From an uncultured Lachnospiraceae bacterium (GTDB lineage Bacteria > Bacillota > Clostridia > Lachnospirales > Lachnospiraceae), in assembly GCA_900546495.1 (NCBI GenBank), contig URDN01000035.1:1-26926 (forward strand): a stretch of 26,926 bases of DNA. The letters run 5' to 3'. Made by a program: the position numbers and the translations under genes. Below are positions 22,314 to 26,926 of this stretch, one piece after another. The notes beneath the pieces are model-generated. The model was not told where the DNA came from. It was given only the letters and a program-made list of their open reading frames with translations, and searched no databases. Numbering within the stretch: the stretch's first letter is position 1; each line of letters begins with the position of its first letter.

Positions 22314-24041
22314 CTATTTACTTTTCAGAATCATGTTATTCATCGGATTTCCACCCGGAACCATCGGAAGTACGATCTCCTCTGTAGCAATCATAAATTC
22401 GATAACGGTCGGCGCATCGGTGTTGTTCTTGGCTGCTTCCAGTGCCGGAATAATGTCATCTTCCTTTGTAACACGGATGCCGTGTGCACCATAACTTTCT
22501 GCCCATTTCATGAAATCCGGTACATATGGCGGACAGCTCTCATTCGGTCCCTTGCAATGCTCCGGACATCCTTTGCGACGGCGCAGACAGGTTGCAGAAT
22601 AACGTTTTCCATAGAATAACTGCTGCATCTGACGAACCATACCCAGATAATAATTGTTCAGCAGGCAAACGGTGATCGGTGTCTGCTGAACAATGGCGGT
22701 CGCCATCTCCTGCATGTTCATCTGAAATCCACCGTCACCTGTGATACATACTATATCTCTGTCACGATGTCCCATCTTTGCTCCAAGTGCAGCCGGAAAA
22801 CCAAATCCCATGGTTCCAAGTCCACCGGAAGTTATGATTTTCTTATTTTTATTTACATCCAGATACTGACTTGCCCACATCTGGTGCTGACCTACATCCG
22901 TAACGTATGTAACTTCATCATAAACCTGATTCAAGCCTTCCATGATCATCTGCGGAGTCATCCCTTTATCACGACGCATCTCCAGCGGATTCTCATGATC
23001 CCATTCTGCAATCTGTTTTACCCATTCATCAGTATCCTTTGCTTCTACCCACTCCAGCATCTGCTGCAGAGCAACTTTGGCATCCGCAACGATCGGAACA
23101 TCTACCACAACGTTTCTGGAAATAGCCGCTGCATCAATATCCACATGAATAATCTTCGCCTTTGGAGCAAACTCGTTCAGATCACCGGTGATACGATCAT
23201 TGAAACGGGTTCCGATGGAAAAGAGCACATCACATTTGCTGACTGCGATATTTGCCGCATAACGACCGTGCATCCCGCTGCTTCCAACGTAATACGGATG
23301 GTCAGACGGGATCGCACCTTTTCCCATAACAGTTGTAACAACCGGAACATGCGTAATATTTACAATCTGCTCTAACAGTTCATTGGCACCTGCGATATTG
23401 ACACCGCCTCCGGCAAGGATCAGCGGGCGGCGTGCCACTTTCAGTAATTTTGTGGCCTTTTTCAGCTGTCCAAGGTGAACGCCATCGTTAATTTTGTAAC
23501 CACGGATGTCTACATGATCCGGATATTCTGACGAACCTGTTGCAGTCTGAATGTCTTTCGGAAGATCGATCAGAACCGGTCCCGGCTTTCCTGTTTTTGC
23601 AATGTGGAATGCCATTTTGATGGTTTTTCCCAGATCTTTACGGTCACGAACTGTCACACTGTACTTGGTGATACCGCGGGTTATACCAACGATATCAACC
23701 TCCTGAAATGCATCATTGCCAATCAGATTTAACGGTACCTGACCGGTAAATACAACCAGTGGAATACTGTCATAAAAAGCATCTGCAATGGCTGTCACGG
23801 TGTTTGTCGCACCCGGACCGCTTGTTACCAGGCATACACCTGTTTTTCCGGTCTCACGGGCGTAACCTTCTGCCTCATGAACCAGTGCCTGCTCATGTCT
23901 TGGCAGCACCAGGTCAATTTTTCCATTCAGATATAATTCATCAAATAAATCAGTTACCGTTCCGCCCGGATAGGCAAATACGGTATCTACGCCTTCTTCA
24001 AGAAGAGCTTTCACAAACAATTTTTTTCCTGTTATATCCAT
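22314..24041 (-). CDS. ilvB: Acetolactate synthase large (catalytic) subunit
   Basis: A 575-residue thiamine-diphosphate enzyme that condenses pyruvate to acetolactate (Val/Leu) or with 2-oxobutyrate (Ile). The N-terminal domain has the catalytic Glu in RHEQALVHEAEGYAR and VTSGPGATNTVTAIADA; the central FAD-type domain spans ~190-330 (RPLILAGGGVNIAGA); the C-terminal domain has the cofactor motif GDGGFQMNMQE to LLNNYYLGM. An unusual Cys-rich insert lies near the active-site cap: C485, C492, C496 and C503 (CX6CX3CX6C in CLRRRKGCPEHCKGPNESC), absent from E. coli enzymes. Start at 24041 with AGGAGAGAG close upstream. No T-box leader is visible in the 123 nt before it. Confidence 0.95.
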   Translation of the reverse strand: MDITGKKLFVKALLEEGVDTVFAYPGGTVTDLFDELYLNGKIDLVLPRHEQALVHEAEGYARETGKTGVCLVTSGPGATNTVTAIADAFYDSIPLVVFTGQVPLNLIGNDAFQEVDIVGITRGITKYSVTVRDRKDLGKTIKMAFHIAKTGKPGPVLIDLPKDIQTATGSSEYPDHVDIRGYKINDGVHLGQLKKATKLLKVARRPLILAGGGVNIAGANELLEQIVNITHVPVVTTVMGKGAIPSDHPYYVGSSGMHGRYAANIAVSKCDVLFSIGTRFNDRITGDLNEFAPKAKIIHVDIDAAAISRNVVVDVPIVADAKVALQQMLEWVEAKDTDEWVKQIAEWDHENPLEMRRDKGMTPQMIMEGLNQVYDEVTYVTDVGQHQMWASQYLDVNKNKKIITSGGLGTMGFGFPAALGAKMGHRDRDIVCITGDGGFQMNMQEMATAIVQQTPITVCLLNNYYLGMVRQMQQLFYGKRYSATCLRRRKGCPEHCKGPNESCPPYVPDFMKWAESYGAHGIRVTKEDDIIPALEAAKNNTDAPTVIEFMIATEEIVLPMVPGGNPMNNMILKSK

Positions 24042-24164
24042 TCAACTCTCTCCTTTTTTCTTCCTTTTTTTCTTCCTTTTTGCTCCTATCTCACTTCTGT
24101 TTTTTTATATACATCTATTTCTCATGTAGAAGTGATTCCTTCATCTTTATGGAACTTTGGGAAG

Positions 24165-25115
24165 TTATATCCACCCTAACGTGCGCAGCAGGAAAATCCA
24201 TCCCGTCAGTGTCACGGAAGCCAGCAGCGTGGTTGCCACTACGATACTTGCCGTCAGTACACCGTCGTTATGCATATTTTTTGCCATGATATAACAGCTC
24301 GGGGTTGCCGGTGCTGCCAGCATGACTACAAGTGCGACCATTTTTTCGCCCTGGAAACCAAGAGCAGCCGCAATCGGAATAAAAATTGCTGCCTGGGCAA
24401 TCAGCTTGATAAAAGCAGCCCAGAGGGTAGGTTTGAGCTTTGCCAGTGCCTTCTTTCCTTCGAAGCCCGCGCCAAGTCCGATCAATGCAAGTGGGGTTGC
24501 CATCTTTGCCACATTGTTTACGGTCGAATTTACCAGTTCCGGCAGTGGATTATGTAATAATGCCACGATCAGACCAAGGACTATGCCGATGATAATCGGG
24601 TTTTTCAAGATATTGATACCAGCCTGTTTAATTCTGCCTGTATCACGCTCATTCTCCGGATAATCTCCCTCAAATGTCAGTACAAGCACGGAATATATGT
24701 TGTACAACGGAACCGCACCGATGATCATCAGGGATCCCATTGTTGACTGCCCGTAAATATTCTGGATAAATGCCAGTCCCATAACCGCCGCACTGCTGCG
24801 GAAGGAAGCCTGGGTAAAAGCACCTACCATGGATTTGTCTTTCATGAAAATTTTTGTCAGACCATACACACTCCAGAAACAGATGGAAGTGGCAATGGCA
24901 CAAAACAGCACATATTTCAGGTCAAATACTTCCTGAATATTGACTGTTGATAAGTCGCGAAACAACAAAAATGGCAAAGTTACCTTGAAATTGAACTTAT
25001 TTGCCACCGTGACAAAGTTTTCGTTCAACATACCGATCCGGCGTAAAAAGTATCCAATTACCATAACAAGGAAAATCGGTATCGTCACATTGATACTAAA
25101 TAAAAAATTACTCAT
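24165..25115 (-). CDS. AEC (auxin efflux carrier) family transporter
   Basis: A 316-residue membrane protein with about ten spans in two halves (first INVTIPIFLVMVIGYFLRRIGML, conserved NKFNFKVTLPFLLFRDL; second AKMATPLALIGLGAGFEGKKALAKLKP and AAPATPSCYIMAKNMHNDG). Bacterial AEC proteins export or take up organic acids such as malate or malonate, or amino acids; the substrate is not readable here. The start at 25115 lies 3 nt after the folA stop, and its AAGG site is inside the folA end, so it is coupled to folA. It also precedes ilvB by 123 nt in the same direction. Confidence 0.88.
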   Translation of the reverse strand: MSNFLFSINVTIPIFLVMVIGYFLRRIGMLNENFVTVANKFNFKVTLPFLLFRDLSTVNIQEVFDLKYVLFCAIATSICFWSVYGLTKIFMKDKSMVGAFTQASFRSSAAVMGLAFIQNIYGQSTMGSLMIIGAVPLYNIYSVLVLTFEGDYPENERDTGRIKQAGINILKNPIIIGIVLGLIVALLHNPLPELVNSTVNNVAKMATPLALIGLGAGFEGKKALAKLKPTLWAAFIKLIAQAAIFIPIAAALGFQGEKMVALVVMLAAPATPSCYIMAKNMHNDGVLTASIVVATTLLASVTLTGWIFLLRTLGWI

Positions 25116-25118
25116 TCC

Positions 25119-25610
25119 TTACGCCTTCTTTTCATATTTATAGAAATAGTATTCCAGATCAAAGTAGGTCTGCTCCTCGCTGTCCGCGGTAACTACCCAC
25201 TCCTCTTTTTCATCCAGATTCGGGAACCAGGCATCTGCCTCGTAAGAGAAATCGATTTTTGTAATGTGCGCCACATCGCACTCATCCAGAAGCTGTCTGT
25301 AAATACTCTCGCCGCCGATGACGTAAATATCTTGGCTGTCGTATTTTTTCAGTTCCTCGTGCAGTTCATCCATATCATGCACGATCACAGCTCCGTCAAC
25401 CTGATAACTGTTGTCGCTTGTCAAAACGATATTCACACGGTTTTTCAGCGGTTTCTTTCCCGGAAAACTCTCCAGTGTCTTACGTCCCATGACAACGACT
25501 TTTCCAGTGGTTGTCTCACGGAAAAACTTCATATCATCTGGGATACTCACCAACAGCTTGTTATTTCTGCCGATGGCCCAGTTTTTATCTACTGCTGCAA
25601 TTAAATTCAT
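25119..25610 (-). CDS. folA: Dihydrofolate reductase
   Basis: A 163-residue NADPH-dependent enzyme that reduces dihydrofolate to tetrahydrofolate and is the target of trimethoprim. Motifs: N-terminal MNLIAAVDKNWAIGRNNKLLVSIPDDMKFF with the acidic catalytic residue in PDDMKFF, cofactor site VVVMGRKTLESFPGKKPLKNR, and DIYVIGGESIYRQLL. The C-terminus (DAWFPNLDEKEEW) is typical. Start at 25610; the upstream AGAGAGATGTGAGATAA gives only a moderate ribosome site. It lies downstream of thyA in the same direction with repeat C2 between; thyA makes the dihydrofolate that this enzyme recycles. Confidence 0.96.
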   Translation of the reverse strand: MNLIAAVDKNWAIGRNNKLLVSIPDDMKFFRETTTGKVVVMGRKTLESFPGKKPLKNRVNIVLTSDNSYQVDGAVIVHDMDELHEELKKYDSQDIYVIGGESIYRQLLDECDVAHITKIDFSYEADAWFPNLDEKEEWVVTADSEEQTYFDLEYYFYKYEKKA

Positions 25611-25649
25611 TTATCTCACATCTCTCTTTCTTCTTAATTAATATTTCAT

Positions 25650-25808
25650 ACAGTTCACACGCGCCATTCGCAAAACGCCTTTTCAGGCTTCTCCATAGCT
25701 ACGCTACTATTTTTGCTCATAATAAGGCGCTCCCTTCATCACTATGCATCCAGCCAATTCCTCATGCAAGCATGATCATTGTCTGAATACATGTGATGAG
25801 TGAACTGT
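25650..25808 (-). repeat. Structured repeat family C, copy 2 (possible RNA element)
   Basis: A 159-bp copy of the 18219-18378 element in the opposite orientation. The ends pair as ACAGTTCAC (25800-25808, minus) with GTGAACTGT (25650-25658, minus): three outer pairs differ from copy 1 but still pair. In the inner hairpin (25736-25799) CAGACAAT/ATTGGCTG replaces CAGATAAC/GTTATCTG with two compensatory changes, and ATGTAT/ATGCAT keeps a G-U pair. A GCCT-GAAA-AGGC tetraloop hairpin lies in the other half. It overlaps the first base of the thyA stop codon. Confidence 0.75.
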
Positions 25809-26656
25809 TAAACCGCAATTGGTATATTTGTGATCTGCGGACCAGTCTGGTAATTATCCAGACGCACATCATCTCTTGTGAACTTGTAGAAATCCTTCAC
25901 TTCCGGATTCAGCCAGAATGTCGGGGCCGGAAGCGGCTCACGGGAGATCAGCTCCTGTACCAGCGGAATATGTCTGTCATAAATATGCGCATCCGCGATG
26001 ACATGTACCAGCTCGCCCACCTGCATATCACAAACCTGTGCCAGCATATGCATGAGTACCGCATACTGACACACATTCCAGTTATTTGCTGCCAGAATAT
26101 CCTGAGAACGCTGATTTAAAATCGCATTCAACACCAGTTTGTCCTGTCCCGGTTTCTTTGTCACATTAAATGTCATGCTGTAAGCACACGGATACAGATG
26201 CATCTCATGCAGATCCGCATGCACATAAATATTTGTCATAATACGGCGGCTGTAAGGATTGTTTTTCAGATCATAGATCACGCGGTCTACCTGATCCATC
26301 ATACCTTCCTTATACTGATGCTTTACGCCCATCTGATATCCATATGCTTTTCCGATGGAACCGGTCTCATCCGCCCATTCGTCCCACACATGACTGTGAA
26401 GATCATTGATATTGTTAGATTTCTGCTGCCAGATCCAGAGCATCTCATCTGTACAGCTCTTAATCGCCGTTCTGCGCAGGGTCAATGCCGGGAATTCTTG
26501 GGACAGGTCATAACGGTTTACCACGCCAAACTGTTTTATGGTGTAAGCACTGGTTCCGTCCTCCCATTTCGGTCGCACCCTTTCTCCCTCTGTGCTGGTT
26601 CCGTTTTCAATAATATCTTTACACATATTGATAAAAATGTGATCTGCGTAACTCAT
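25808..26656 (-). CDS. thyA: Thymidylate synthase
   Basis: A 282-residue enzyme that methylates dUMP to dTMP using methylene-tetrahydrofolate. It resembles the Bacillus subtilis ThyA/phage phi3T type: ELLWIWQ-like segment (EMLWIWQQKSNNINDL), arginine pair NPYSRRIMTN, catalytic Cys in HLYPCAYSMTFNV, NQRSQDILAANNWNVCQYAVL, and HIYDRHI. The usual LGxPFN is replaced by LAANNWN, keeping the dUMP-contacting Asn. The start at 26656 has GGAGG six bases upstream; the frame continues to 26887, but that extension lacks homology. A TGCTATACT promoter lies about 100 nt upstream. It is followed by repeat C2 and folA. Confidence 0.95.
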   Translation of the reverse strand: MSYADHIFINMCKDIIENGTSTEGERVRPKWEDGTSAYTIKQFGVVNRYDLSQEFPALTLRRTAIKSCTDEMLWIWQQKSNNINDLHSHVWDEWADETGSIGKAYGYQMGVKHQYKEGMMDQVDRVIYDLKNNPYSRRIMTNIYVHADLHEMHLYPCAYSMTFNVTKKPGQDKLVLNAILNQRSQDILAANNWNVCQYAVLMHMLAQVCDMQVGELVHVIADAHIYDRHIPLVQELISREPLPAPTFWLNPEVKDFYKFTRDDVRLDNYQTGPQITNIPIAV

Positions 26657-26756
26657 CTGCGTCCTCCAAGTATATTTTCTATTCGAATATTTCGTTCCAT
26701 AAAATAAATAAATCTGATATCCCTTCGACATCATATATTTTTCTCGTATTCGTAAT

Positions 26757-26765
26757 AGTATAGCA
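26757..26765 (-). promoter_or_regulatory. Predicted thyA promoter (extended -10)
   Basis: TGCTATACT on the minus strand, identical to the scfA extended -10, preceded by a T-rich stretch and no clear -35 box. Transcription would begin near 26750 and leave a leader of about 94 nt. This is a motif match only. Confidence 0.5.
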
Positions 26766-26851
26766 AAAAAAGCACAATTCTTAAAGTAGTAACCGAAAAA
26801 ATACTGCATACAAAAACTGGCAAAAAGCATCGCAAATCCACTCACGTAAAA

Positions 26852-26926
26852 ATTGCTCATGAACGCAGGTCGCATCCCCTTACCCACCGCTTAGTGCTCT
26901 ACGCACTTGAAGCGGGGGAATGCTTA
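26852..26926. repeat. Partial family B motif joined to palindromic repeat A, copy 3 (cut by window end)
   Basis: TTGCTCATGAACGCAGG (26852-26868) matches the conserved block of family B (copy B1: TTGCTCATGAATGCAG). From 26871 the sequence matches repeat A from its GCATCCCC part to ATGCTTA, with one missing T, one G-to-A change in the loop and loss of the first TAA of the outer stem. The sequence stops at the same ATGCTTA point that ends the hairpin of copy 1. Confidence 0.65.

Noticed and set aside
22767..23375. 202-codon plus-strand frame opposite ilvB
   Set aside because: It is a shadow of ilvB, His/Cys/Ile-rich as expected for antisense frames, with no ribosome site.
24042..24164. Possible T-box or attenuator leader before ilvB
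   Set aside because: No T-box sequence, specifier stem or terminator-antiterminator pair can be found; only a weak CACTTCT/AGAAGTG pairing and a long purine-rich stretch.
23759..24289. 176-codon plus-strand frame between ilvB and the AEC gene
   Set aside because: It crosses two minus-strand genes and a poly-pyrimidine gap; low-complexity Ser/Phe content shows it is not coding.
25266..25604. 112-codon plus-strand frame opposite folA
   Set aside because: It is a shadow of folA, which has clear dihydrofolate reductase motifs.
26657..26887. 77-codon N-terminal extension of thyA with a hydrophobic stretch
   Set aside because: The strong ribosome site and known thymidylate synthase N-terminus fit the ATG at 26656; the predicted promoter lies inside the extension.
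1..26926. CRISPR array or tandem direct repeats
   Set aside because: The repeats found are dispersed hairpin elements kilobases apart, with no regular spacers and no cas genes.

Overview
The window looks like chromosomal DNA of a Lachnospiraceae-type gut Firmicute (class Clostridia). Three things suggest this: the SCIFF ranthipeptide pair scfA/scfB, the small lineage-typical proteins (DUF1836, TrpR-related YerC, TIGR04086, DUF4190), and moderately low GC with strong AGGAG ribosome binding sites. Most genes lie on the minus strand and are housekeeping or biosynthetic. No phage, transposase, tRNA, rRNA or CRISPR array was found.

Layout from left to right. 1-620: a palindromic repeat (family A), a terminator, a second repeat (family B) and a small membrane protein with an acidic tail. 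617-2899: pcrA helicase. 3212-4854: a DUF1836 protein, a YerC-type TrpR-related regulator and an unrecognised cytosolic protein. 4855-5769: a repeat-rich stretch holding one small NTF2/SnoaL-fold gene between a family A copy and a 69-bp perfect hairpin. 5770-10185: a methionine/one-carbon operon with a bifunctional homocysteine methyltransferase-MTHFR and a short cobalamin-dependent MetH. 10356-13582: a four-gene OpuC-like quaternary-amine (osmoprotectant) ABC transporter with a good promoter. 14009-14251: DUF4190 membrane protein. 14341-18762: the SCIFF locus (TIGR04086 protein, the 46-residue peptide ScfA, its radical SAM maturase ScfB, and a fused SecDF whose start overlaps the scfB stop). 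19161-20432: a CNNM/CorC-type membrane protein on the plus strand. 20483-24041: branched-chain amino acid genes ilvE, ilvN and ilvB. 24165-26656: an AEC transporter, folA and thyA.

The genes form three metabolic blocks: folate/one-carbon/methionine (thyA, folA, MTHFR fusion, metH), branched-chain amino acids (ilvB, ilvN, ilvE), and envelope/stress (SecDF, osmoprotectant uptake, CNNM). The SCIFF peptide is the specialised system here. Its gene is only 46 codons and is easily missed.

The least explained content is a set of intergenic structured repeats. Family A has three copies, two of them at the very ends of the window. Family B has three copies, two of them sitting between a stop codon and a terminator. 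Family C has two copies of about 160 bp in opposite orientation, with compensatory base changes in their stems. B and C share sub-motifs, so they may be versions of one mobile or RNA-encoding element. This is inferred from sequence reading only; no database search was possible.
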